Below are positions 49,468 to 57,879 of a stretch of 64,000 bases of DNA, piece after piece. Origin of the DNA: Gammaproteobacteria bacterium (GTDB lineage Bacteria; Pseudomonadota; Gammaproteobacteria; Competibacterales; Competibacteraceae); the NCBI GenBank assembly GCA_024235135.1, contig JACKMZ010000007.1, forward strand, positions 62,001 through 126,000, in the 5' to 3' direction. Every line of letters starts with the position of its first letter. The stretch's first letter is position 1. Under the pieces are notes generated by a model, which was given only the letters and a program-made list of their open reading frames with translations, did no database searches and was not told where the DNA came from. A program made the position numbers and the translations under genes.

Positions 49468-49989
49468 CTAATCATCGGGCCGCAGCCCTAAAGCAACGAT
49501 AATCTTATTGTAACCCGTATACATTTCCATAACGGTCAATATTTCCAAAATATCTTCCTCGGAATAGTCTAATTCTTTCAACCTCTGAAAATGATCGTCG
49601 GTTATTTTTTCAGGGTGCTGGGTGGCCAGACTCACGAACTCAAGCACGAAGTTAAGCCGCGTATCCTGAGTTGTGCCCGCTTCGATTTCGTTGATCTGAC
49701 TCACCGGTATCTCTAGTTTTTCAAGATTGCTTCGATGTATCAGCAAACAAAAATGACAACCGTTAACTTTTGAAACGCGCGTCGCAATCGCTTCCTTGAC
49801 GACAATGGGGAGATTGCCCTGCCCGAGAATATTCTTCGTCCGATTCCAATTCGCCTGCAGAATATGGGGATGGCGAGCAAAGGCGCGATAGGCGGCCGGG
49901 ACTCGGCCCACACGCTCGATAATCTCGTCGAAAACATCCCTGACCTGAGGATTGGTCGCTTCGTCGGATTCAAGTTCAATTCGTGCCAT
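49468..49989 (-). CDS. AhpD-like carboxymuconolactone decarboxylase-family protein
   Basis: 173 residues. The core EAIATRVSKVNGCHFCLLIHRSNL contains the ExxxxxCxxC...H arrangement of AhpD-like peroxidase-associated proteins, with the redox Cys pair in CHFC. Such proteins act as small thiol-dependent peroxidases or reductases; the true lactone decarboxylase role is unlikely. It stands alone with no operon partner. Confidence 0.88.
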   Translation of the reverse strand: MARIELESDEATNPQVRDVFDEIIERVGRVPAAYRAFARHPHILQANWNRTKNILGQGNLPIVVKEAIATRVSKVNGCHFCLLIHRSNLEKLEIPVSQINEIEAGTTQDTRLNFVLEFVSLATQHPEKITDDHFQRLKELDYSEEDILEILTVMEMYTGYNKIIVALGLRPDD

Positions 49990-50151
49990 TGAATAACCTC
50001 ACATGCTCAAAATGGGATAAGAAGCGGGCGGATTTGGCGTCGACACTCAAAGCTTCTCTTATTCGGGCCGATACGCCAGCATGAAGAACCGGCTTACGCC
50101 GGAGTTAAGCGACGACTCACACCGTGTCCACTTGAAGGACTTGTTATGCCG

Positions 50152-50412
50152 TTACTCGTAGTGGGTCCACAGACGTAAAACTTTAATCATTTTCTCTTGC
50201 TCCAGCACTTGGTACACAAGCCGGTGCCGAATGTTGATTCTGCGCGAGTATGCACCCGTTAGATCACCCACTAGCCTCTCGTAAGGGGGAGGATTTTGAT
50301 AAGGATTATCACTGATGATTTCAAGTAATTCTTGCGCTTTGCTTTTAAGGCCAGATGCAGCCAATTTCCGCGCATCTTTCTTGGCTTGATGGGTATACCG
50401 AAGTTCCCACAT
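50152..50412 (-). CDS. yoeB: YoeB-type ribosome-dependent mRNA interferase toxin
   Basis: 86 residues. A RelE-fold toxin: MWELRYTHQAKKDARKL at the start, and the C-terminal RRINIRHRLVYQVLEQEKMIKVLRLWTHYE (shown here in part as RRINIRHRLVYQV and LWTHYE) carries the catalytic Glu/Arg/His and the terminal HYE of YoeB. It cleaves mRNA on the ribosome. Its start overlaps the antitoxin stop by one base (TAATG). Confidence 0.92.
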   Translation of the reverse strand: MWELRYTHQAKKDARKLAASGLKSKAQELLEIISDNPYQNPPPYERLVGDLTGAYSRRINIRHRLVYQVLEQEKMIKVLRLWTHYE

Positions 50413-50654
50413 TACCAATCCAGGTCCTTACTGCATTCATCCACATCGGTGTTGATCCCTTCGATAATGGACTCACGCATACCTGGAATCGAGACCAAGT
50501 AAAGCGTCTCATTGATAGCATTCCAGTCATCCTCCGACAGGAGTACCGCATTCGTTCTTTTTCCCTTAATCACTATCGGTTGATGAGTCGTGGCAGCCTC
50601 ATCAATTAAGCTATATAACTTAGCTCGGGCTTCTGTTGCATTTAATATAGTCAT
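50412..50654 (-). CDS. yefM: YefM/Phd-type antitoxin
   Basis: 80 residues: MTILNATEARAKLYSLIDE with the Phd/YefM DNA-binding fold and an acidic C-terminus (INETLYLVSIPGMRESIIEG) that wraps the toxin. ATG 50654 is set by GGGAGGT eight bases upstream. It precedes yoeB and should repress the operon at the palindrome 50682-50697. Confidence 0.92.
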   Translation of the reverse strand: MTILNATEARAKLYSLIDEAATTHQPIVIKGKRTNAVLLSEDDWNAINETLYLVSIPGMRESIIEGINTDVDECSKDLDW

Positions 50655-50681
50655 ACGAATACCTCCCAAAACACCGACAAC

Positions 50682-50716
50682 GTACGTTATAGCGTACGCC
50701 ATGTCAAGAGTACTGG
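50682..50716 (-). promoter_or_regulatory. Promoter/operator of the yefM-yoeB pair
   Basis: GTACG-N6-CGTAC (50682-50697) is a palindrome 28 bases before the antitoxin start. TTGACA (minus strand, 50702-50707) and TATAAC lie within or near it, as expected for autoregulation. Confidence 0.6.
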
Positions 50717-50789
50717 GGGGATAATGGCTCCAACGAACGGCAACCCCCGCAGGGAGTACCTTTGCCACGCTTCGCGGGTCGTCAATCCC

Positions 50790-50806
50790 CGCGCATTCAG
50801 GCCGTT
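50790..50806. repeat. Left arm of an inverted repeat flanking the EamA gene
   Basis: CGCGCATTCAGGCCGTT matches the reverse complement of 51743-51759 at 16 of 17 positions; the arms are about 940 bases apart. The 3' end of the transporter gene reads through the neighbouring repeat-like sequence. Confidence 0.65.
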
Positions 50807-50815
50807 ACGCTCAGG

Positions 50816-51709
50816 TCAAGAGCGTGGCCCGGCAGGGACATCCGCTTTCAACGAGTGATTGGGCGTCTCCTTGCGGTAACCCACCCAGACCACCAACGCG
50901 ATGCCGCCGACAATAGCCGCCGATGCCGCCAGCAAGCGCAACGTCAACGGTTCCCGCAAGAAGATCACGCCGCCCAGCGCGGCAATCACGGGAACGCTAA
51001 GCTGTACCGTTGCCGCCGTGGTCGATTTCAAAAAAGGCAACACCGTATACCAAATGGCATACCCCATTCCCGACGCCAACGCACCCGAGATAAATGCGTA
51101 CCCGACACCCGCATAATCCCAAGAAGCCTGGCTCGATAACGCCACGCCCAGCACCAACGCCAGCGGGGCGGCCCGAAGGAAATTCCCGCCCGTAACCCGC
51201 AGCGGATCGCCGGCGCCCTTGCCACGCAAGGAATAAACACCCCAGGCCACACCGGCGCCCAGCATGAGCAACGCACCCACCAACGGCGGGGCGGATAAAC
51301 CGGGCAACAACAATCCGACCAATCCACCGCAAGCCATGACGAGGCCCACGACTTGCAGCGGACGCATTCGCTCGCCGGACCAGAGGCCATAACCAATCAT
51401 GGTGGTCTGTACGGCCCCGAAAAGGATGAGTGCGCCCGCCGCCGCCGTTAGATGCAGGTAAGAGAACGAGAAGCCGGCCGCATACATGAACAAAGCCAAG
51501 GCCGACAGCCAGTTGCCGCCGCCGAAACTGCCCCCGCCACGGATTCGAACCAATATCCACAGCACGACCGCGCCGGATAAAAGCCGAATCGCCGTGAAAC
51601 TGACCGCATCAATGTGCGCGTGCGCGAGTGCCGCACGGCATAGCAACGAATTCCCGGCAAATGCCGTGAGCGTCAGTATCGTCAAGATCGCTAGACGTAT
51701 ATAGGGCAT
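50816..51709 (-). CDS. EamA/DMT-family transporter
   Basis: 297 residues with ten membrane segments in two EamA repeats, ending in a short basic tail. The last residues (NHSLKADVPAGPRS) do not look like part of a transporter and lie next to a dispersed-repeat-like sequence, suggesting the gene end was captured by a repeat. It is an inner-membrane exporter of unknown metabolite. It sits between two toxin-antitoxin pairs. Confidence 0.85.
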   Translation of the reverse strand: MPYIRLAILTILTLTAFAGNSLLCRAALAHAHIDAVSFTAIRLLSGAVVLWILVRIRGGGSFGGGNWLSALALFMYAAGFSFSYLHLTAAAGALILFGAVQTTMIGYGLWSGERMRPLQVVGLVMACGGLVGLLLPGLSAPPLVGALLMLGAGVAWGVYSLRGKGAGDPLRVTGGNFLRAAPLALVLGVALSSQASWDYAGVGYAFISGALASGMGYAIWYTVLPFLKSTTAATVQLSVPVIAALGGVIFLREPLTLRLLAASAAIVGGIALVVWVGYRKETPNHSLKADVPAGPRS

Positions 51710-51742
51710 CGACGCTTCCCTCGAAGACTGTTCTAAACGCCC

Positions 51743-51759
51743 AACGGCCCGAATGCGCG
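51743..51759. repeat. Right arm of the inverted repeat flanking the EamA gene
   Basis: AACGGCCCGAATGCGCG is the inverted partner of 50790-50806 with one mismatch. Confidence 0.65.
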
Positions 51760-51973
51760 GCGCCCGCTGGATGTTCGTTCGATTCGGATCGATAGTTTCC
51801 GCTTCGCATGATTTTCAATCCCCGCCCATTCGTGCCGAAACAACGACGCGAAGCTCTGACATATCACCCAAACGGGTGTCCGCGGCAGAACGGGTTTTGC
51901 GCGATAACTCGATAATGATGCGAAGCCCATTGCGCAAAACTACGGGGCTTTTAGCATCCAATTGAACGCCTGA

Positions 51974-52198
51974 TCAGGGCGTGCTTTGCCACGATATATC
52001 GATTTTCCTGTGATTCTGGACACAATCACGCAGATACAAATTAATGAGGCTTTGGTAAGGCACACCCGCCTCTTCAGCCATTTCCTTAAAATAGCCAATG
52101 ACATCTTCGCTTAAACGCATGGTCACCGACTTCTTTAGCTTTGCAGCGTACGGATTTTTACGTGATTTCATTTTCGATAAATCATATTCTGATTTCAT
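51974..52198 (-). CDS. brnA: BrnA-type antitoxin
   Basis: 74 residues. Polar N-terminus, then a ribbon-helix-helix-like segment (KKSVTMRLSEDVIGYFKEMAEEAGVPYQSLINLYLRDCV, key parts VTMRLSEDVI and YQSLINLYL). It neutralises BrnT and represses the operon. Its ATG overlaps the brnT stop by four bases. Note the reversed order toxin-antitoxin, normal for BrnTA. Confidence 0.9.
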   Translation of the reverse strand: MKSEYDLSKMKSRKNPYAAKLKKSVTMRLSEDVIGYFKEMAEEAGVPYQSLINLYLRDCVQNHRKIDISWQSTP

Positions 52199-52482
52199 CT
52201 TGACGCACCTCGATAAAACCGACTTTCGTTCTTCGTAGCCCTTCTCGCCGATATGATTCTGATGACGCCACCTTGTTGCCTCTCGCAATAGCACACTATG
52301 AGCAACCGTGCTTCAATGCTGAAGCCCAACATAAGAAAGCGATCTTCCGAGTCGGAAGCGTCATCATCATAAAACTGAATAGCAAAATCATCGTAAAACA
52401 CAGACTTCGCTTCTTCGAAAGAAACTCCATGTTTCTTGAGATTTGAGGCCGCTTCGGAAGGATTCCATTCGAACTCGATCAT
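52195..52482 (-). CDS. brnT: BrnT-type ribonuclease toxin
   Basis: 95 residues. MIEFEWNPSEAASNLKKHGVSFEEAKSVF is the standard BrnT N-terminus (parts EWNPSEA and KHGVSFEEA), with RFLMLGFS and RIISARRATKNE carrying the RelE-like fold residues. It inhibits translation. No ribosome binding site is visible and the promoter predicts transcription from the ATG itself. Confidence 0.93.
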   Translation of the reverse strand: MIEFEWNPSEAASNLKKHGVSFEEAKSVFYDDFAIQFYDDDASDSEDRFLMLGFSIEARLLIVCYCERQQGGVIRIISARRATKNESRFYRGASR

Positions 52483-52485
52483 ATT

Positions 52486-52516
52486 TACATTGTATGTACA
52501 CCCTATGGACTGTCAA
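52486..52516 (-). promoter_or_regulatory. brnTA promoter with overlapping operator
   Basis: Minus-strand TTGACA (52511-52516), 16 bases, TACAAT (52489-52494). TACAT-TGT-ATGTA (52486-52498) is a palindrome over the -10, the likely BrnA operator. Transcription should start at or next to the brnT ATG (52482), so the mRNA would be leaderless. Confidence 0.75.
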
Positions 52517-52631
52517 AAAGTCCTATCGCCTTGCTTCAGGTCAGGGGAAAAGCGGGAGTATGTGGTAAAAGCCGACGTTATTTCTCTTCATCCCTGAGTC
52601 CAAAAGTCGATCCGCTGGACGAGCAGCGCCC

Positions 52632-52664
52632 ATAAAAAAGGCTCGGCCATTCGGCCGAGCCTTT
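52632..52664 (-). terminator. Intrinsic terminator of the crotonase gene
   Basis: AAAGGCTCGGCC and GGCCGAGCCTTT (52637-52664) form 12 perfect pairs around ATTC; on the minus strand six T follow. Confidence 0.9.
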
Positions 52665-52698
52665 GACGCTAATCAGGTCACTGAACGGAATGCCGCAA

Positions 52699-53484
52699 TC
52701 AGCGATTCTTGAATTGCGGTGGGCGTTTCTCGACGAACGCGGTCATGCCTTCCTTGCGATCTTCCGTGGCGAAGGTGGCGTGAAACGCCCGGCTTTCGAA
52801 ACGCAGACCTTCCTGCAGCGTGCTGCTGAAAGCGACATTCACGGACTCCTTGACCGACAGCACGACCGGCCGCGATAACTTGGCGATCGTCGCCGCGGTT
52901 TTCAGCGCGTCTTCCACCAGATCGGCGACCGGCACGATACGGCTGACCAAGCCGGAGCGTTCCGCTTCGGCCGCATCCATCAAACGTCCCGTCAGGCACA
53001 ATTCCATAGCCTTGGACTTGCCCACCGCCCGCGTCAGGCGTTGCGTACCACCCGCACCCGGCATGGTGCCCAGGGTGATTTCCGGTTGCCCGAACTTGGC
53101 GTTGTCGGCCGCGATGATGAAATCGCAAGCCATCGCCATCTCGCAACCGCCGCCCAGACAAAAGCCCGCGACCGCCGCGATGATCGGCTTACGCATGGTG
53201 TAAAGGGTGCGCCAGCCGAACCCTGGAGCGTGCGGGAAATCGGCCAGAAACAGATCGATGTATCCGGCATCCTTCATTTCAGTGATGTCGGCGCCCGCGG
53301 CAAATGCCCGATCGCTACCGGTCAGCACCACGCAGCCGATGGCGTCATCCGCTTCGAAGGCATCCAGGGCCTTGCCCAAATCCTGAACCAGACCGTTGGA
53401 CAGGGCATTGAGGGCCTTGGGGCGATTCAAGCGGACCAACCCGACCGCGCCGTGTGTTTCAACCAGAATATTCTCGTAACTCAT
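52699..53484 (-). CDS. Enoyl-CoA hydratase (crotonase family)
   Basis: 261 residues. It hydrates 2-trans-enoyl-CoA. AGADITEM (oxyanion), GFCLGGGCEMAMACD and GQPEITLGTMPGAGGTQRLTRAVG contain both catalytic Glu. It closely resembles short-chain enoyl-CoA hydratases of beta-oxidation rather than PaaG. It is last in the minus-strand paaN-paaY run but separated from paaY by 79 bases. It is a third crotonase in the cluster. Confidence 0.93.
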   Translation of the reverse strand: MSYENILVETHGAVGLVRLNRPKALNALSNGLVQDLGKALDAFEADDAIGCVVLTGSDRAFAAGADITEMKDAGYIDLFLADFPHAPGFGWRTLYTMRKPIIAAVAGFCLGGGCEMAMACDFIIAADNAKFGQPEITLGTMPGAGGTQRLTRAVGKSKAMELCLTGRLMDAAEAERSGLVSRIVPVADLVEDALKTAATIAKLSRPVVLSVKESVNVAFSSTLQEGLRFESRAFHATFATEDRKEGMTAFVEKRPPQFKNR

Positions 53485-53563
53485 TCGTCGACCTCCGACT
53501 CACAGGAATGGGCGCACCGCCATGCGCCCACTCGGGGCACACTGGCGCGGAATCAACTAAATA

Positions 53564-54160
53564 TTAGCGGATTTTATAGAGGGGCTGAACGCAAGCCACG
53601 TCAATACGCTTGCGGTCAGGTTCTACGGCTGTGAGCGGTTGGGTTTCTTCGAGACTGGCCAGACAACGGCGGGTCAGTTCCTGATAGGTCGCGGTGCCCT
53701 CTCCCTTCCAGGCGATTTCCTCGTCGCTGAGGGCACGGATAACACGTCCCGGCACGCCGGCGATCAGACTACGCGCCGGCATCGTGACATCAGCCTTGAC
53801 GAAGGTCATGGCGGCGACGATGCTGGATTCGCCGATCACCACATTGTCCATGAGCACGGCGTTCATGCCGATCAGAACGTTCTTGCCCACCCGGCATCCG
53901 TGCAACACCGCGCCATGCCCGATATGGCCCTCTTCTTCGACCACCGTGTCGGTGCCCGGAAAACCGTGCATCACGCAGGTATCCTGCAGATTCGATCCGG
54001 CTTCCAGGATCAATCGACCGAAATCGCCGCGCAACGAGGCGCACGGGCCGACATAGCAACCGGGGCCGACGATCACATCGCCGATCAGCACGGCCGTGGG
54101 ATGCACGAAGGCGCTGGGATCGACGACCGGGACGACCCCGTCGATGGCGTAAACAGGCAT
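53564..54160 (-). CDS. paaY: PaaY, hexapeptide-repeat thioesterase of phenylacetate catabolism
   Basis: 198 residues. A left-handed beta-helix of the gamma-carbonic anhydrase type: repeats such as [20 protein letters not shown] and the conserved metal site [15 protein letters not shown]. PaaY removes dead-end CoA products such as 2-hydroxycyclohepta-1,4,6-triene-1-formyl-CoA. It follows paaN by 15 bases on the same strand. Confidence 0.93.
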   Translation of the reverse strand: MPVYAIDGVVPVVDPSAFVHPTAVLIGDVIVGPGCYVGPCASLRGDFGRLILEAGSNLQDTCVMHGFPGTDTVVEEEGHIGHGAVLHGCRVGKNVLIGMNAVLMDNVVIGESSIVAAMTFVKADVTMPARSLIAGVPGRVIRALSDEEIAWKGEGTATYQELTRRCLASLEETQPLTAVEPDRKRIDVACVQPLYKIR

Positions 54161-54174
54161 GGCGCGATTAATTC

Positions 54175-55845
54175 CTAATCCGTGTGCCGCCGGCTTTGAA
54201 TCACCCGGAAACGGCTGGCTACAAAGGCGCTGTCGGTCAACGTGGCGTTGGCCGCCGGATTGGCTCCGGTGGCGTGAAAATCACTGAAAGCCGCCGATTG
54301 ATTGACGAACACCCCGCCGGTCAGATTGACGGATAACGCCACGCCAGCCTCGGCCGCCGCCTCTTCCATCCGCGTCAATACCGCCTCGTCGGAGGAATAA
54401 ACCGAGCAGGTCAGCGCGCCTTGTTCGCGGGTCGCCTTGGCCGCCAGGGCAATACTGTGCTCGGTGTCGTCGGTGGCGATGATGAAGGCGATAGGTCCGA
54501 AATGCTCGTGCATGTAGACCTTCTCGTCCTTGGCATCGAGCTTGACGATGACCGGGGTACGCACCCGCGCTTTCGGGAACTGCGGATGGGTGATGGCTTG
54601 CGAAGCCAACAGCACTTCGCCCAAATCGTGCGCCGCCTCGACCCGCCGCTGCACGCTTTCGTTCTGAATCGCGCCCAGCACTTCCACCGCCCGCGCCGGA
54701 TCGGACAGGAATTTGCTCACCCCGGTGGCGATGGCTGTGGCCACTTCGTCGAAGCTCAAGTGCTGATCGCCGGCCTGAATACCGCCGCGCGGCACGAAAA
54801 TATCCTGGGGAGCGGTGCACATCTGCCCCGAATACAGGCTGAGCGAGAAGGCGATATTACGAGCCGCCGCTTTGAAATCGTCCGCCGAATCGATGACGAT
54901 GGTGTTGACGCCGGCCTTTTCGGTATACACCTGGGCATGGCGCGCGTTGTTCTCCAGCCAATCGCCGTTGGCGGTGCTGCCGGTGAAATCGATGATCTTC
55001 ACTTCCGGGCGCATGGCCAAAACGGAGGCCAGATGCTGGCCGGGATCGTTGGCCGCCAGGGCGACCAGATTGGGATCGAAGCCCGCTTCCGCGAGCACTT
55101 CCCGGCAGATCCGCACGGTGAGCGCCAGCGGCAGGATAGCGCCGGGATGCGGTTTGACCAGCACGGCGTTACCGGTGACCAGACTGGCGAACAGACCCGG
55201 ATAGCCGTTCCAGGTCGGGAAGGTGCAACAACCGATCACCAAGCCGATGCCCCGCGGCATGATGTTGAACTTCTTGAGCATTTTGAGCGGCGGATTCTTG
55301 CCTTGCGGCTTTTCCCACAGCCCGCTGGGGGCGGTTGCGGTCATTTCCCGATAGGCGTAGGCCACCGCTTCCAGACCGCGATCCTGGGCATGCGGACCGC
55401 CGGCCTGAAACGCCATCATGAAAGCCTGTCCGGTGGTTTGCATCACCGTGTAGGCCATTTCGTAACTGCGTTTGTTCAAACGATGCAGGATTTCCAGACA
55501 GGCCCCGGCGCGCGCATCGGGACCCGCCTTGACCCAGGCCGGCATGGCGGCCTGCATGGCCGGAATCAAGATATCGATATCGGCCTTGGGATAGCGAATA
55601 CCCAGGGGCTCGCCGAGAAACGGCGATTCTTCCTGACCCACCTCACCGATCGATCCAGGCTGATCAATCGCGAAGGAATGGTTCAGATAACCCTCGAAGG
55701 CCGCCTTGCCGTCGTCATTGGCGGTCTCGCCGTAGATCTTGCCGCTCGGCATTTCCGGATAGGCGCTCCAATAACTCCGGTCATGGATGACTTGCAGGGC
55801 TTTGTCGAGGGTAGCCCGGTGCCTTTCGAAAAGGTTCTCGCTCAT
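54175..55845 (-). CDS. paaN: PaaN, phenylacetate-pathway aldehyde dehydrogenase
   Basis: 556 residues, matching the PaaN type-2 form without the MaoC hydratase domain found in Paa[13 protein letters not shown] binds NAD(P), and [15 protein letters not shown] holds the catalytic Cys. It is thought to oxidise the ring-opened aldehyde. It is divergent from the paaF-K genes across a 447-base region. Confidence 0.92.
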   Translation of the reverse strand: MSENLFERHRATLDKALQVIHDRSYWSAYPEMPSGKIYGETANDDGKAAFEGYLNHSFAIDQPGSIGEVGQEESPFLGEPLGIRYPKADIDILIPAMQAAMPAWVKAGPDARAGACLEILHRLNKRSYEMAYTVMQTTGQAFMMAFQAGGPHAQDRGLEAVAYAYREMTATAPSGLWEKPQGKNPPLKMLKKFNIMPRGIGLVIGCCTFPTWNGYPGLFASLVTGNAVLVKPHPGAILPLALTVRICREVLAEAGFDPNLVALAANDPGQHLASVLAMRPEVKIIDFTGSTANGDWLENNARHAQVYTEKAGVNTIVIDSADDFKAAARNIAFSLSLYSGQMCTAPQDIFVPRGGIQAGDQHLSFDEVATAIATGVSKFLSDPARAVEVLGAIQNESVQRRVEAAHDLGEVLLASQAITHPQFPKARVRTPVIVKLDAKDEKVYMHEHFGPIAFIIATDDTEHSIALAAKATREQGALTCSVYSSDEAVLTRMEEAAAEAGVALSVNLTGGVFVNQSAAFSDFHATGANPAANATLTDSAFVASRFRVIQSRRHTD

Positions 55846-56292
55846 TATGATTCCAGCCTCCAGTTCGCTTGTTCGAGTGGGTACACGGGCAGGGGGACAG
55901 GAGGGACGCCCGTGACACGATGTTCCGAGCCGTTCATCGGCTTATCGAGGTCTTCGCGGCGCGCCTCGACGCCGCCCTCCCGGCCGACGACCACACGCCG
56001 ACCTGGCAGGATGCCTAGTCATTAAAAGATACACCAATCTTATTGATACCGAAAGATCGGTTGACATATTAAGTCTTGTATCCTTTATTTCAGACTGGGG
56101 AGAGCACCGGAATGTTTTGCGTTTCCCGCGATGAATCTATTTTCGGTTATAGGTATACATTTGTATATCATGCGCGGCCGACAATACGTCAGGTCCTTGA
56201 CAACCGTCAAATCATGTATTTTTTGATACTAAATTATCGTCTATAATCCACTTTCATGTATCCCTTTTCACAAAAGGTTCGCCTCCCACCTC
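55846..56292. promoter_or_regulatory. Divergent control region of the paa genes
   Basis: About 450 bases. ACCAATCTT (56033-56041) and AAGATCGGT (56053-56061) form an inverted repeat with one mismatch that ends on a TTGACA (56061-56066). TTGAC-AACC-GTCAA (56197-56210) is a second palindrome. TATAAT (56242-56247), 46 bases before paaF, is the best -10. Likely operators for a PaaX/PaaR-type repressor; the regulator is not in the window. Confidence 0.6.
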
Positions 56293-57072
56293 ATGCCGTT
56301 TGATTCCGATATTCGCGTCGACGCCGTCGCTGAGAGTGTCCATCTGATCACCCTGAATCGGCCGGCGGCGCGCAACGCACTGCGCACGCAAACCCTGGAG
56401 GAGCTGGCGGCAACCCTGGACGAGATGGCCGCCAACGAGAACGTACGCGCCGTGGTGCTCACCGGCGGTCCCGTGGTTTTCGCGGCGGGCGCGGATCTCA
56501 AGGAGATGGCGGAACTGGATTTGATCGCGACGCTGAACGACCCACGCCAGAGTTATCGCAACCGCATCAGCCGCTTTCCCAAACCGCTGCTGGCCGCCGT
56601 GAACGGATTCGCCTTGGGCGGCGGCTGTGAATTGGCCATGCAGTGCGACATCATCATCGCTGGCGATAACGCCCGTTTCGGGCAACCGGAAATCAATCTG
56701 GGCATCATGCCCGGCGCGGGTGGCACGCAGCGACTGATACGCGCCGTCGGCAAATCCCTGGCCATGAAAATGGTCCTGGCCGGCGAGATGATCGACGCCC
56801 ATACGGCCTTGAACGCGGGCCTGGTCGCCGAGATCACGCCGCCGGAACTGACCCTCGAACGCGCGATCGCCTTGGCCAAGGCGATCGCGGCCAAGCCGCC
56901 GCTGGCGGTGCGTCTGGCCAAGGAAGCCCTACTCAAGGCGTTGGAAACCCCCCTGGAAACCGGCCTCGATATGGAACGCAAAGCCTACAATTTACTGGCC
57001 GCGACCGAGGACCGCCGGGAAGGAATCGCCGCATTCCTGGAAAAACGCCGTCCCCGCTTCGTGGGACGCTAA
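56293..57072 (+). CDS. paaF: 2,3-Dehydroadipyl-CoA hydratase
   Basis: 259 residues. A crotonase with both catalytic Glu (GGGCELAMQCD and GQPEINLGIMPGAGGTQRL). It hydrates dehydroadipyl-CoA to 3-hydroxyadipyl-CoA. First gene of the plus-strand run paaF-G-H-I-J-K; paaG starts 13 bases later. Confidence 0.94.
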   Translation: MPFDSDIRVDAVAESVHLITLNRPAARNALRTQTLEELAATLDEMAANENVRAVVLTGGPVVFAAGADLKEMAELDLIATLNDPRQSYRNRISRFPKPLLAAVNGFALGGGCELAMQCDIIIAGDNARFGQPEINLGIMPGAGGTQRLIRAVGKSLAMKMVLAGEMIDAHTALNAGLVAEITPPELTLERAIALAKAIAAKPPLAVRLAKEALLKALETPLETGLDMERKAYNLLAATEDRREGIAAFLEKRRPRFVGR

Positions 57073-57085
57073 CCGAACAAGCAAT

Positions 57086-57877
57086 ATGAGCTATCAAACC
57101 ATTCAACTGAACCTTGCCGATGGGGTCGCGACGCTGACCCTGAATCGGCCCGATCGTCTCAATAGTTTCAATACGGCTATGTTTGCCGAGTTGCGGGAAG
57201 CCTTCAAACAGATCAAGGCCGACGCGGCCATCCGCTGCCTGTTGCTGACTGGCGCGGGTCGCGGCTTTTGCGCGGGACAGGATCTCAGCGACCGGAACGT
57301 GGCCCCCGGCGAGCAGATGCCCGATCTCGGCGCTTCCGTGGAAAACAATTACAACCCGTTGATCCGTATAATAAAAACGCTGGAAATGCCGGTCGTGTGT
57401 GCGGTCAACGGCGTGGCGGCGGGCGCGGGCGCCAATCTGGCGCTGGCCTGCGATCTGGTGTACGCGGCGCGATCCGCTAGCTTCATCCAATCCTTCTGCC
57501 GGCTGGGTCTGATTCCCGATTCCGGCGGCACCTGGCACCTACCTCGGCTGCTGGGCCATGCCCGCGCGATGGGTCTGGCCTTGCTGGGCGACAAACTGAG
57601 CGCCGAACAAGCCGAACAATGGGGCTTGATCTGGAAGTGCGTCGATGACGACAAGCTCATGGAAGAGGCCGGACAGGTCGCCCGCCATCTGGCGACCCAA
57701 CCCACCTTCGGCCTCTCCTTGATCAAACGCGCGATCAACGCGTCCTACACCCATACGCTCGAACAGCAGTTGGAACTGGAACGCGATTTCATGCGGCTAG
57801 GCGGGCGCAGCGAAGATTACCGCGAAGGCGTCAAGGCGTTCATGGAGAAACGCCAGCCGCAATTCAGGGGGCGTTGA
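57086..57877 (+). CDS. paaG: Ring-1,2-epoxyphenylacetyl-CoA isomerase
   Basis: 263 residues. A crotonase with the PaaG signatures GRGFCAGQDLSDRNV and the Asp-containing CRLGLIPDSGGTWHLPRL, and the C-terminal EDYREGVKAFMEKR. It converts epoxyphenylacetyl-CoA to oxepin-CoA and later isomerises the double bond of 3,4-dehydroadipyl-CoA. Confidence 0.95.
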   Translation: MSYQTIQLNLADGVATLTLNRPDRLNSFNTAMFAELREAFKQIKADAAIRCLLLTGAGRGFCAGQDLSDRNVAPGEQMPDLGASVENNYNPLIRIIKTLEMPVVCAVNGVAAGAGANLALACDLVYAARSASFIQSFCRLGLIPDSGGTWHLPRLLGHARAMGLALLGDKLSAEQAEQWGLIWKCVDDDKLMEEAGQVARHLATQPTFGLSLIKRAINASYTHTLEQQLELERDFMRLGGRSEDYREGVKAFMEKRQPQFRGR

Positions 57878-57879
57878 AC

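Noticed and set aside
54421..56025. 534-residue open frame antisense to paaN
   Set aside because: Shadow of paaN; no domain features.
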